A DNA stretch of 64,000 nt from Methylomonas methanica (lineage in GTDB: Bacteria > Pseudomonadota > Gammaproteobacteria > Methylococcales > Methylomonadaceae). Under the pieces are notes generated by a model, which was not told the origin of the DNA, made no database searches, and saw only the letters and a list, made by a program, of their open reading frames with translations. Location: assembly GCF_001644035.1 (NCBI RefSeq), contig NZ_LUUG01000093.1, positions 62,001 through 126,000 on the forward strand, written 5' to 3'. A program made the translations under genes and the position numbers. Of the stretch, positions 44,304-52,898 are shown in pieces (position 1 is the stretch's first letter; every line of letters begins with the position of its first letter).

Positions 44304-45382
44304 TATTCATGAGAAAATAGTTTCCTGAAATGTAAAAGAGATTCCGACGGCCGAGAAATTGATCACCAGACGCTACAAGTAATGCGGCAGCAGGCGGTCA
44401 AAGCGGTGAAAAATGGGCAGACGGCGGCCAGCGTGGCGGCGGCGATGGGTGTCAACATTCGCACGGTGTTTCGTTGGTTGTCCGACTTTGCAACCGGCGG
44501 TCAAAATGCGTTGCTGGCCAAAAAGATTACCGGACGCCCGCCGCTGGTGACGCCCGACGAAATGCGCTGGATCGCCGAGACCGTGCGGGACAAAACGCCG
44601 TGGCAAATGAAGCTGGAGTTCGGCTTGTGGACCTTGTCGTTGATAGGCGAAATCATTCACCGCCAGTTTGGCAAACGCCTGACCGCGCCGAGTGTGGGAC
44701 GGATCATGCGGTTGCTGGGTTTTACGCCGCAAAAGCCCTTGTATCGGCCGTGGCAGCAGGACCCGGTCTTGGTGGAAAAATGGCAGTCGGAGGAATTTCC
44801 GGCGCTGAAGGCAGACGCCAAACGCACCGGTGCGGTCATCTATTTTGCCGATGAAGCCGGCGTACGTTCTGACTTTCATGCCGGCACCACCTGGGCGCCG
44901 GTCGGGCGGACGCCGACTGTAAAGACGACCGGACGAAGATATGGTTTGAATCTGATCTCAGCCGTCAGCGCACGGGGCGACTTTCGCTTCATGATGCAGG
45001 AAGGCAACGTCACCGCCGAGGTGTTTGTCGAATTCCTGAAACGTCTGCTACGCGGTGCCGAACAGCCGATCATTTTGGTCGTCGACGGCCATCCGATTCA
45101 TAAGGCTAAGATCGTTAAAACCTTTGTGGAGCAACAGCAAGGTCGGTTGCACTTGGTGTTTCTGCCACCGTACGCGACACAACTCAATCCGGACAAACAA
45201 GTGTGAGGCTATATCAAACCGCGCGTCGCCAAGCAAATGCCGGAAAATAAAATCGAATTAAAGAAACTCGTCCAATCCGCCATGCATCGCTTACAGAAAC
45301 TCCCGGATGTCGTGAAATCTTTCTTCAGGCATCCAGAATGTCAATATGCTGGCGAGTGACAATACTTTCTTTATGAGTAGTA
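44304..45382 (+). mobile_element. Degenerate IS630-type insertion sequence
   Basis: Contains a broken DDE transposase of the IS630/Tc1 type. Possible imperfect terminal inverted repeats are TTCATGAGAAAATAG near 44306 and the complement of ACTTTCTTTATGAGTA ending near 45382. The ends are approximate and the TA target duplication is not certain. It marks the border between the EF-hand gene and an AT-rich segment. Confidence 0.55.
44382..45359 (+). pseudogene. IS630-family transposase with premature stop and lost catalytic Glu
   Basis: Helix-turn-helix part (NGQTAASVAAAMGVNIRTVFRWL), then the DDE core: first Asp in IYFADEAGV, second Asp in ILVVDGHPIHK, and the third acidic position, normally LNPxE, reads LNPDKQV. 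Two codons later a TGA at 45204-45206 interrupts the frame where a Trp is expected (QVW). In-frame reading beyond it gives GYIKPRVAKQMPENK and a normal-looking tail that ends at 45357-45359. Both changes are explained by G-to-A (GAA to AAA, TGG to TGA). The true start may lie upstream near 44346 (DGREIDHQTLQV is in frame). Confidence 0.85.
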
Positions 45383-45591
45383 TCAAGGAGGTATATACTT
45401 TCCTCGAGCAGGAGCTATAAACGCAATCGTTAGCACTTTTGAGAAAGCCGCGATGAAATTTGATCAAAAATAAAAACCAGATGCTGGATGCTTATCAAAA
45501 ATGATATTTTTATTGACGGTGAAACAAAAGAATTTTTAATGCATTGAATATTGATATGTCTTTTTTATAATTAATTACAACGGCTATAAAA

Positions 45592-46278
45592 ATGGAACAA
45601 AACTCAGAATACTTTCGAATTTCACGGCCTGAAATAGTCAAGTTTCTCCCTAGCCATTATAAAAAGGTATTAGAAATAGGTTGTGGTGAAGGATGCTTCA
45701 GGAAAAATTTAACTGATTCATCTGAGGTTTGGGGTATAGAACCAACTATAGCAGGAAATGTTGCTGCAAGAAGTTTTTTTAAAGTTCTTAACGGCTTTTA
45801 TCATGACGTTTATAACGACTTACCTGACAATTATTTTGATTTAGTAATATGCAACGATGTTATTGAACATATGCCTGATCATAATCAGTTTCTAGTTTCA
45901 ATAAAAAATAAAATGACAACTGACGGGTGCATTGTCGGATCGATACCCAATGTAAGATATATTGGCAATCTATATGATTTTCTTATAAAAAAAGATTGGT
46001 TTTATGACACTTCAGGAATTTTAGATTATACTCATTTGCGCTTTTTTACAGAAAAAAGCTTACAAAGAACCTTTCTTCAAAATGAATATTTAATCGAAGA
46101 TCTGCGCGGCATCAATAGTGAATTTAAGAAGCCTTTGCCAGTTTATTCAAAAAAACATGCGAAAGACATTGTGAAAAGACTTTTGCTATTATCAATATTG
46201 CTTATAACTTTAGGAACATGGAAAGACGTTCAATTTTTCCAATTTGCATTTCGTATAAAAAAGTTTAAAAAAATATAA
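45592..46278 (+). CDS. AT-rich SAM-dependent methyltransferase
   Basis: 228 residues. Motif I VLEIGCGEG (about 26-34), then WGIEPT, and motif IV DLVICNDVIEHMPDHNQFL (about 84-102) followed by GSIPNVRY and DYTHLRFFTEKSL. This is the class I methyltransferase pattern common in glycan or lipid decoration clusters. The C-terminal 30 residues are hydrophobic then basic. The sequence is clearly richer in A+T than its neighbours, and it follows a dead IS, so acquisition by transfer is likely. No partner biosynthetic gene is seen; the substrate is unknown. 45360-45591 and 46279-46527 hold nothing I can name. Confidence 0.75.
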   Translation: MEQNSEYFRISRPEIVKFLPSHYKKVLEIGCGEGCFRKNLTDSSEVWGIEPTIAGNVAARSFFKVLNGFYHDVYNDLPDNYFDLVICNDVIEHMPDHNQFLVSIKNKMTTDGCIVGSIPNVRYIGNLYDFLIKKDWFYDTSGILDYTHLRFFTEKSLQRTFLQNEYLIEDLRGINSEFKKPLPVYSKKHAKDIVKRLLLLSILLITLGTWKDVQFFQFAFRIKKFKKI

Positions 46279-46527
46279 CATATTTACAAGGAAAGACCGT
46301 AAAGCCTATCCCTAGCGCACCGACAGACTTAGCGGTATTGCGCGGCATTTTTAAGCCAATCAAACTCATAAATATCCACCAATATCCGCCCGATTTAAAG
46401 CAATGGCTCCAATTAGTGGGCAGAGAAACTTTGGCCACCCTAAATTGGATATGGCTTATTCAATTGAAACAAAATACCTGTTGGGTTTGGTGCAAATCGG
46501 CATTCATCACCCTAACCCTCGAGTTCC

Positions 46528-47310
46528 TCACGGCGCAATCATGCCATTGTGCAAATAGCTTTCTTCGTAATTAAATACGATATTCGCATCCGGCAAGACC
46601 AGTGCTTCGTCCTTGCCCTTGTAATCCAGACGAAACAATAAATCCTTGATGATGTTGATCCGGGCGGATTGTTTATCGTCCGATCTGACGATGGTCCAGG
46701 GCGCAGATAGATGGTGGGTTCTGGCAAACATGATGTTGCGGGCTTCGCTGTATTGCTGCCAGTGTTTCTGGGCTTCCTTGTCGATGGGGCTGATTTTCCA
46801 TTGCTTGAGCGGATCTTTTTGCCGCTGCTTTAAGCGTTCTTTTTGCTCGGCTTTACTGATGTCCAGATAGTATTTCAGCAACTTGATGCCGGAGCGCACC
46901 AGCAGTTGTTCGTAATGGGCGACGGTTTCGATGAACTCGTGATATTCGTCATCGGTGCAAAAGCCCATCACCCGCTCGACGCCGGCCCGGTTATACCAAC
47001 TGCGATTGAATAACACCATTTCCTGGGCGGCCGGCAAATGGTGGGTGTAGCGTTGAAAATACCAGGTACTCAGGTCGCGGTCGGACGGCTTGCCTAGTGC
47101 CACCACCCGAATTTCTCTAGGGCTAAGATGTTGAATGATGCGTTTGATGGTGCCGTCCTTGCCCCCGGCATCGCGGCCTTCCAGAATAATCAGGATTTTG
47201 TCGCCATGTTTGATAATGTGGTTCTGCAACTTGACCAATTCCACCTGCAATTGCTGCAAAGTGTCCTTGTAGACTTGTTTATCGGCTTTTGGTGGGTGCT
47301 TTTTGCTCAT
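46528..47310 (-). CDS. ppk2: Polyphosphate kinase 2 (PPK2)
   Basis: 260 residues from ATG 47310, with AGG upstream; a longer frame to 47373 adds a non-family leader. Walker A ILEGRDAGGKDGTIKRI (about 42-58), the SWYNRAGVERVMGFC block, and LKYYLDISKAEQKERLKQRQKDPLKQWKISPIDKEA are the PPK2 signature; a single core domain. It transfers phosphate between polyphosphate and nucleotides (mainly nucleoside diphosphate phosphorylation). It stands alone, convergent with the AT-rich segment. Confidence 0.92.
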   Translation of the reverse strand: MSKKHPPKADKQVYKDTLQQLQVELVKLQNHIIKHGDKILIILEGRDAGGKDGTIKRIIQHLSPREIRVVALGKPSDRDLSTWYFQRYTHHLPAAQEMVLFNRSWYNRAGVERVMGFCTDDEYHEFIETVAHYEQLLVRSGIKLLKYYLDISKAEQKERLKQRQKDPLKQWKISPIDKEAQKHWQQYSEARNIMFARTHHLSAPWTIVRSDDKQSARINIIKDLLFRLDYKGKDEALVLPDANIVFNYEESYLHNGMIAP

Positions 47311-47353
47311 ATTTACCTGCCTGTCTAAAATGGTTTCCGCTGTTCCGGCCAAA

Positions 47354-48673
47354 TCAACCGCTTTGATGATCACTGCCCATTCTTACCCGCAAAATCAGGT
47401 TTTTCTTGTGCTTCCTGAGTTCCAGAATATCCTCGACATTTTTTTCGTTGAGAATCTGGTTCTTCAAATACAGGACCTCGTTACAAATAATCTCGGCGGC
47501 TTCCATGCCCGCTTGCAGTTGGGTCCAGGAAATTTCGATAATCGGCCGTTCATCGACGGTTTCTGATTCGGCGAGCAAAGCCAGGAAGGTATCGACCACC
47601 AGCGGATCGTAGTCTTTGGCTTTTTTACTCAGCAGGCGCACTTTCACTTGCTCGGTCGTCATCGCGGTGCCGGTGATCGAGCCGTCCAGATAATTGATAT
47701 AGTCGCGCACCAAGGTCAGTATCCTCGCACCCAAGGGTATTTCCGAACCAGCCCAACCCAAAGGTTGACCGGAACCGTCGAAATGCTCGTATTGCGCGGC
47801 GATTAGTTCGGCGGCGTTATGCAGGGGTTCCAGGCCTTTTAATAGCGATTGCCCTTCCAAGGCATGGTTTAAATAACGTTTACGTTGCTGGCTGTTCATG
47901 CTCAATAAGCACTGGGTCAGCAAACTATCCGGCAAGCTCATTTTGCCGATTTGCAGCAACAACCCTGCGTATACTAAATCCTTCAGCGCGGCGGCATCCA
48001 TCCCCAGCCGCCGCCCGACTTCCCTGGCATTTTCCGCCACATATTTGGCATGACCGCTTTTGATACCCGGCCGCATTTCGATGGTTTTCGCGAACACCTT
48101 AACCGAATCGGCATACTGTTTTTTCAAGGCATCATGGGCTTGATCGATCAGTTGCAAGGACTTTCGCAGCTGTTCGGTGCGTTTTTCGACCTTGTCTTCC
48201 AAACCAGCGTTCAGCTCTTTCAACTCCTGATTTTGCCGGTTGATAATTTCAAACAGTTGCCGGCGCTCGTCGCGCAAGCGCTTTTGTTCCAGCGCGTTGT
48301 TCACCAGAATTTTTAGCTCGTTGTCTTCCCAAGGCTTGCTGCAATAACTGTAGATTTTGCCTTTGTTGACGGCGGCGATGGTCGATTCAATGTCGGCATA
48401 GCCGGTCAATAAAATCCGCACGATATTTGGCCAGCGTTCGGCCGCTCTGGTCAGAAACTCGGCACCATCCATCTGCGGCATGCGCATGTCGGAGATAATC
48501 AGATCGATAGGATGTTGCGCCAAAATTTCCAGGCCGTCGGCGCCGCCCTCCGCCATATAGACTTGATATTCCGCACCGCGAAACAAGCGGCGCAAGGCCT
48601 TCAACACATTAGGCTCGTCATCGACGAATAATAAATTGGCAACGGTTTGCGGGTCTTGGGAAAGCTCGGTCAT
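47354..48673 (-). CDS. Response regulator with degenerate HD-GYP domain
   Basis: 439 residues. Receiver domain 14-130 with phospho-acceptor Asp62 (LIISDMRMPQMDG) and the acidic pair VDDE; a coiled coil about 130-195; then an HD-GYP-like domain. Its key motifs are broken: the HD pair position in AGLLLQIGKMSLPD reads LQ (usually HD-IGK), and the GYP motif reads FDGSGQPLG. Catalytic cyclic-di-GMP hydrolysis is therefore unlikely; binding or signalling remains possible. It follows the hemerythrin kinase by 19 bases on the same strand, so they probably form a pair. Confidence 0.85.
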   Translation of the reverse strand: MTELSQDPQTVANLLFVDDEPNVLKALRRLFRGAEYQVYMAEGGADGLEILAQHPIDLIISDMRMPQMDGAEFLTRAAERWPNIVRILLTGYADIESTIAAVNKGKIYSYCSKPWEDNELKILVNNALEQKRLRDERRQLFEIINRQNQELKELNAGLEDKVEKRTEQLRKSLQLIDQAHDALKKQYADSVKVFAKTIEMRPGIKSGHAKYVAENAREVGRRLGMDAAALKDLVYAGLLLQIGKMSLPDSLLTQCLLSMNSQQRKRYLNHALEGQSLLKGLEPLHNAAELIAAQYEHFDGSGQPLGWAGSEIPLGARILTLVRDYINYLDGSITGTAMTTEQVKVRLLSKKAKDYDPLVVDTFLALLAESETVDERPIIEISWTQLQAGMEAAEIICNEVLYLKNQILNEKNVEDILELRKHKKNLILRVRMGSDHQSG

Positions 48674-48692
48674 GGCGCGGCTGCGATATTCG

Positions 48693-50477
48693 TTAACTGG
48701 CAGGGGTACAGGTCGGCAAATAAATCCGGAACCGAGTTCCTCGCCCGATTTCCGAATCTATCTCGATGCGACCATGATGATCCTGGATGATTTTATACGA
48801 CAACGACAAACCCAGGCCGGTACCTTTACCAACCGGTTTAGTGGTAAAAAACGGATCGAATATCCGCGCTTGGGTAGCTTCGTTCATACCCTGGCCGTTA
48901 TCCTCCACTTCGACCCACAGCCAATCGGCATCCTGATAACCGGTACGCACCGTAATTTTGCCGAAGTCCTCAATGGCTTGCGAGGCGTTGACCAACAGGT
49001 TCATGAATACCTGATTCAGTTGCGCGCCAACACATTCGAAGGGTTTAATGCCGCCATATTCCTTGACGACTTCGGCTTTGTATTTGAGCTCGTTGTTGAT
49101 GATGTTCAAGGTAGCATCGATGCCGGCTTCCAGATCGAATATTTCCCTGCCCTGCTTATCGATCCGGGAAAAATCGCGTAGATCCTGGACGATTTTCTTG
49201 GCGCGGTTGGCGCCTTCCAGAGACTCTTCCACCAAATCGGCGGCATCACCTTTCAGAAAATCCAAATCGACCGCTGTTTTAAACTGTTTAAACGCTTGCA
49301 CATCCGGGTGGTTATCCGCCAATTGCCCGGCCAGAAGCTCAGCCAGCTCCGCGGCTCTGGTGAGTTCTTGTATATATTGTTTAAGGCTATTCAGGTTGGA
49401 ATAAATATAACCCAGCGGATTATTGATCTCGTGCGCCACGCCAGCCGCCAATTGGCCTATCGAGGCCATCTTTTCGGACTGCACCAAATGAGCCTGGGTT
49501 TCCTGGAGTTGCTGATTAAGCAGGGTTTGCTGGTTTTTCTCGAGCTCCAGGGTCTGATTAGCCTCTGTCAACGCCTGGGTGCGCTCCCTGACCCGCTCTT
49601 CCAGTTGCTGATTGATTTTCAGCAAAGCGCTTTCCGCCTGCTTTTGCGTGCTGATATCCATGCCGCAGCCCATCAAGCCGGCGAATTCGCCACTTTTGCG
49701 CACCCTGGGCACCGCAGTTTCCAAAATCCACACCACCGCTCCGTCCGGTGCGTATAAGCGGTATTGGATTTTGAACTTGGTTAACTCGGCCGCAGCTTGC
49801 TGATAAGCCTGCACCACTTTGTCTCTGTCCTCGGCGTGTATGGTATTTAACCACTGGCGCCGGTCAACAAAGCCGCGCTGGATATTGAACGTTTTAAACC
49901 AGAAGCGATTACAAAAAATCGGCAGGTTTTTAGCATTGGTTATCCAGATCAGAGCCGGCAGATGATCGGCAAGCTCCTTGAAACGCTCTTCACTTTCCCG
50001 CAAAGCTGAATATAGATTGCTGTGTAAAATATCGACATGTTCATCCTTATCGATACTAACTTGCTCGGCGTCGATGCCTTGAATAAGACTGATCGCCATC
50101 AACTTGTCGGTTTTTAAAATATGGTGGCAAAGCCAGTCCACCAAAAAATCCAACAGATCCTTGGAAATGACCGAAACATCGGATTGCGCCTCGACATGCA
50201 CTTGTTGCATTTTATCGATAAATTCTTGATGCTGCTGGCAATGCTGGGCCTGCATCCGCAGATTGAAGCCTGCCTCCATCATCAGTTGCTCTTCGTGTTG
50301 GAAATGATCTACGGTGTAATCGACTAACTGCTTGACGGTCTCCAGCACGGTTTGCAGGTCGGCACCCAAGGCGTTTAATTCATCCAGGCGATTAATCAGC
50401 GCGACCAGATGCCGATGCTGATTATCCACACTGTCTATACCGACCAGCAGTTGGTCGTTCCACGTTAAAATACTCAT
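48693..50477 (-). CDS. Hemerythrin-PAS sensor histidine kinase
   Basis: 594 residues. Bacteriohemerythrin domain 1-135 with the di-iron ligands in place: His21 (DNQHRH), His58 and Glu62 (DHFQHEE), His79/His83, then CHHILKTDK. PAS domain about 155-285, coiled coil about 285-335, phospho-acceptor helix SIGQLAAGVAHEINNPLGY, and an HATPase domain at the end (NLLVNASQAIEDFG, VEDNGQGM, GKGTGLGLSLSY). No membrane helix is present, so it is cytoplasmic. O2 or redox sensing through the di-iron site is inferred. It is transcribed with the following HD-GYP-like regulator. Confidence 0.9.
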   Translation of the reverse strand: MSILTWNDQLLVGIDSVDNQHRHLVALINRLDELNALGADLQTVLETVKQLVDYTVDHFQHEEQLMMEAGFNLRMQAQHCQQHQEFIDKMQQVHVEAQSDVSVISKDLLDFLVDWLCHHILKTDKLMAISLIQGIDAEQVSIDKDEHVDILHSNLYSALRESEERFKELADHLPALIWITNAKNLPIFCNRFWFKTFNIQRGFVDRRQWLNTIHAEDRDKVVQAYQQAAAELTKFKIQYRLYAPDGAVVWILETAVPRVRKSGEFAGLMGCGMDISTQKQAESALLKINQQLEERVRERTQALTEANQTLELEKNQQTLLNQQLQETQAHLVQSEKMASIGQLAAGVAHEINNPLGYIYSNLNSLKQYIQELTRAAELAELLAGQLADNHPDVQAFKQFKTAVDLDFLKGDAADLVEESLEGANRAKKIVQDLRDFSRIDKQGREIFDLEAGIDATLNIINNELKYKAEVVKEYGGIKPFECVGAQLNQVFMNLLVNASQAIEDFGKITVRTGYQDADWLWVEVEDNGQGMNEATQARIFDPFFTTKPVGKGTGLGLSLSYKIIQDHHGRIEIDSEIGRGTRFRIYLPTCTPAS

Positions 50478-50579
50478 CCGCGATCCATTCTTAGCAGGGT
50501 CAAGTCTGATTACCGACCTCTGGCATTATGGCACAATGCATTTACTCTGCCGGTTTTTTCAAGACTCAGGTTTATTGGT

Positions 50580-50987
50580 ATGGATATTCAAGATTTCGAC
50601 GGTTTACGCGCTTTGCTGGACTCAACGTTTCCGAAAACCTGCCGCAGTTGCGGTTACGTATATATCTCGGCCGAGCAGTTTTTTATCGAAACCCAAGACA
50701 TGCCCCATGGTCGTTCATCGTTACGGTCGGCCATCGAGGACGATGGCTTAATTCTAGTGGAAGTATTCAGAAACTGCCGCTGTGGCTCCACGCTGATGGA
50801 CGAGTTCGGCTGTCGGCGCGATCAAAGCGCAGCCGGTCTAAAACGGCGCCAGGCTTTCGACAATATGTTGCGTGCCATGCAAGCCCGAAACATCGCCACA
50901 GACGCTGCCCGCATGGAGATCATCAAGTTTTTACAAGGTCAACCCAATACGCTGGTGGCAATGCTGAATATCGAACTGCTCCCCTAG
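50580..50987 (+). CDS. Small Cys-rich protein, unknown function
   Basis: 135 residues. Cysteines are arranged as CRSC near residue 21 and CRC…C near 77-90, which could bind a metal. The sequence DEFGCRRDQSAAGLKRRQAFDNMLRAM follows, then a helical tail. AGG precedes the ATG. It is divergent from the hemerythrin kinase and converges on Uup (24-base gap). I do not recognise a family; a zinc-ribbon-like fold is a guess. Its place opposite the kinase could mean shared control. Confidence 0.65.
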   Translation: MDIQDFDGLRALLDSTFPKTCRSCGYVYISAEQFFIETQDMPHGRSSLRSAIEDDGLILVEVFRNCRCGSTLMDEFGCRRDQSAAGLKRRQAFDNMLRAMQARNIATDAARMEIIKFLQGQPNTLVAMLNIELLP

Positions 50988-51011
50988 CGATGCATTACCG
51001 GCCGGAAACTC

Positions 51012-52898
51012 TTAGCCTTGCATGGCTTCCAACTCATCCCAGCGCTGATAAGCCTGGCTCAGATCGGCCTCGGCAGTCTGCAATTGCGTCAGCTTGGCGG
51101 CTACGGCATCAGGGCTTTGTTTATAAAAATTGGCTTCGTTCATTTCCGCCGTCAGCTGGACTTGCAGGGTTTCCAGTTGCTCAATCAGCGCCGGCAGTTG
51201 CTCGAGTTCCCGCTGTTCCTTAAAGCTGAGTTTCTTGGCCGGACCGGTTTTGGGTTTTTCTTTTTTTACGGCTTGCTCGGCGATTTTTACCGCTTCGGCT
51301 TTTTTGTTCTGCTCCATCAATGCAAACCAGTCGGCATAACCGCCGATGTATTCCTCCACCCGGCCCTCGCCTTCGAACACCAGTACGCTGGTAACGACGT
51401 TATCCAGAAACTCCCGGTCATGGCTCACCAATAATAAGGTGCCTTGGTACTCGACCAATTTTTCTTCCAGGATCTCCAGGGTTTCCAAATCCAGATCGTT
51501 GGTGGGTTCGTCCATCACGATCAGGTTGGCGGTCTTGGTAAACAAGCGCGCCAACAGTAGCCGATTTTTCTCGCCGCCGGACAAGCTTTTCACCGGCGAC
51601 CGGGCGCGGGCCGGAGCGAATAGAAAGTCGGCCAGATAGGACATCACATGCCGCTTGCCATCCGGGGTGTCGACAAACTCGCCGCCGTCCAGCACGCTGT
51701 CGGCCACCGAGATTTCCGGGTCGAGTTGTTCGCGCAATTGATCGAAATACGCGATTTGCAGATTGGTGCCCAGCTCTATGGTGCCGGTGGTGGGCTGCAA
51801 TTGGCCGAGCAGCAGTTTCAATAAGGTGGACTTGCCAGCGCCGTTGTTGCCGATCAAACCAATCTTGTCGCCGCGTTCGATGCGTAGCGAAAAATCCTTG
51901 ATGATGGCTCTATCGCCATAATTAAAATTCACGTCGATGGCCTCGACGACTTTCTTGCCGGAGGCCTCGCCTTTGTTCAGGCTCAGTTTGGCGGTGCCTT
52001 GGGTATTGCGGCGTTCGGAGCGCTCGGCGCGCAAGCGTTTCAATGCCCTGACCCGACCTTCGTTACGCGTGCGCCGGGCCTTGACGCCTTGTCTGATCCA
52101 GACTTCTTCCTTGGCCAGTTTTTTATCAAACTCGGCGTTTTGATTGGCTTCGTCCTCCAGCGCTGCGGCCTTGCGCGCCAGATAATCTTGATAGTTACCG
52201 GCCCAGGACGTCAATTGGCCGCGATCCAAATCGATGATGCGCGTCGCCAGTTTTTGCAAAAACGCCCGGTCGTGGGTGACAAACATTACCGCGCCCTGAA
52301 AGGCCAGGATTTGTTCTTCCAGCCAGGCGATGCTTTCGAAATCCAGATGGTTGGTCGGCTCGTCCAGCAACAGCACTTCCGGGTCTATCACCAAGGCCCG
52401 CGCCAAGGCCACCCGGCGCTTCCAACCGCCGGACAGACTGCCGACCAGCACATCCGCCGGCAATTGCAATTTGCTTAACACCGCTTCGACGCGGGTTTGA
52501 AACTCCCAACCATTGTCGGCTTCCAGCTTGTGCTGCACATCACCCAAGGCTTGCAGCGACTGCTCGCTGCCGTCCATGTGGTGTAACAATTCGTGATAAC
52601 GGGCGATTACCCGACCCAATTCGCCCAGTCCACCGGCGACGGCTTCGTAAATAGTTTCGTTTTCGTCCAAATTGGGCGACTGCTCCAGCCAAGCCAAACG
52701 CAGCTCCGGCTGTTTCCAGATTTCACCGTGATCGGCATGAATATCGCCGGCGATGATTTTCATCAAAGTCGATTTGCCCTCGCCGTTGCGGCCCAGCAGG
52801 CCAACCCGTTCGCCGGCATCGAGTTGAAAAGCAGCATTATCGAGCAGCGCATGGGTGCCGAAGGCGATAGAAACATTGGTTAAGCGGATTAATGGCAT
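51012..52898 (-). CDS. uup: ABC-F ATPase Uup
   Basis: 628 residues with two ATPase cassettes and no membrane part: Walker A GLLGRNGEGKST and GLIGNNGAGKST, signature LSGGWKRR and LSGGEKNR, Walker B LLLDEPTNHLD and IVMDEPTNDLD. The C-terminal coiled coil (about 545-628) is the mark of Uup within the ABC-F group. It acts on ribosomes or DNA structures in genome stability. It overlaps the CinA-like stop by 10 bases, in an AEC-CinA-Uup operon. Confidence 0.92.
   Translation of the reverse strand: MPLIRLTNVSIAFGTHALLDNAAFQLDAGERVGLLGRNGEGKSTLMKIIAGDIHADHGEIWKQPELRLAWLEQSPNLDENETIYEAVAGGLGELGRVIARYHELLHHMDGSEQSLQALGDVQHKLEADNGWEFQTRVEAVLSKLQLPADVLVGSLSGGWKRRVALARALVIDPEVLLLDEPTNHLDFESIAWLEEQILAFQGAVMFVTHDRAFLQKLATRIIDLDRGQLTSWAGNYQDYLARKAAALEDEANQNAEFDKKLAKEEVWIRQGVKARRTRNEGRVRALKRLRAERSERRNTQGTAKLSLNKGEASGKKVVEAIDVNFNYGDRAIIKDFSLRIERGDKIGLIGNNGAGKSTLLKLLLGQLQPTTGTIELGTNLQIAYFDQLREQLDPEISVADSVLDGGEFVDTPDGKRHVMSYLADFLFAPARARSPVKSLSGGEKNRLLLARLFTKTANLIVMDEPTNDLDLETLEILEEKLVEYQGTLLLVSHDREFLDNVVTSVLVFEGEGRVEEYIGGYADWFALMEQNKKAEAVKIAEQAVKKEKPKTGPAKKLSFKEQRELEQLPALIEQLETLQVQLTAEMNEANFYKQSPDAVAAKLTQLQTAEADLSQAYQRWDELEAMQG

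Noticed and set aside
46338-46574. 78-codon plus-strand frame
   Set aside because: It overlaps the end of the PPK2 gene on the other strand and shows no domain.
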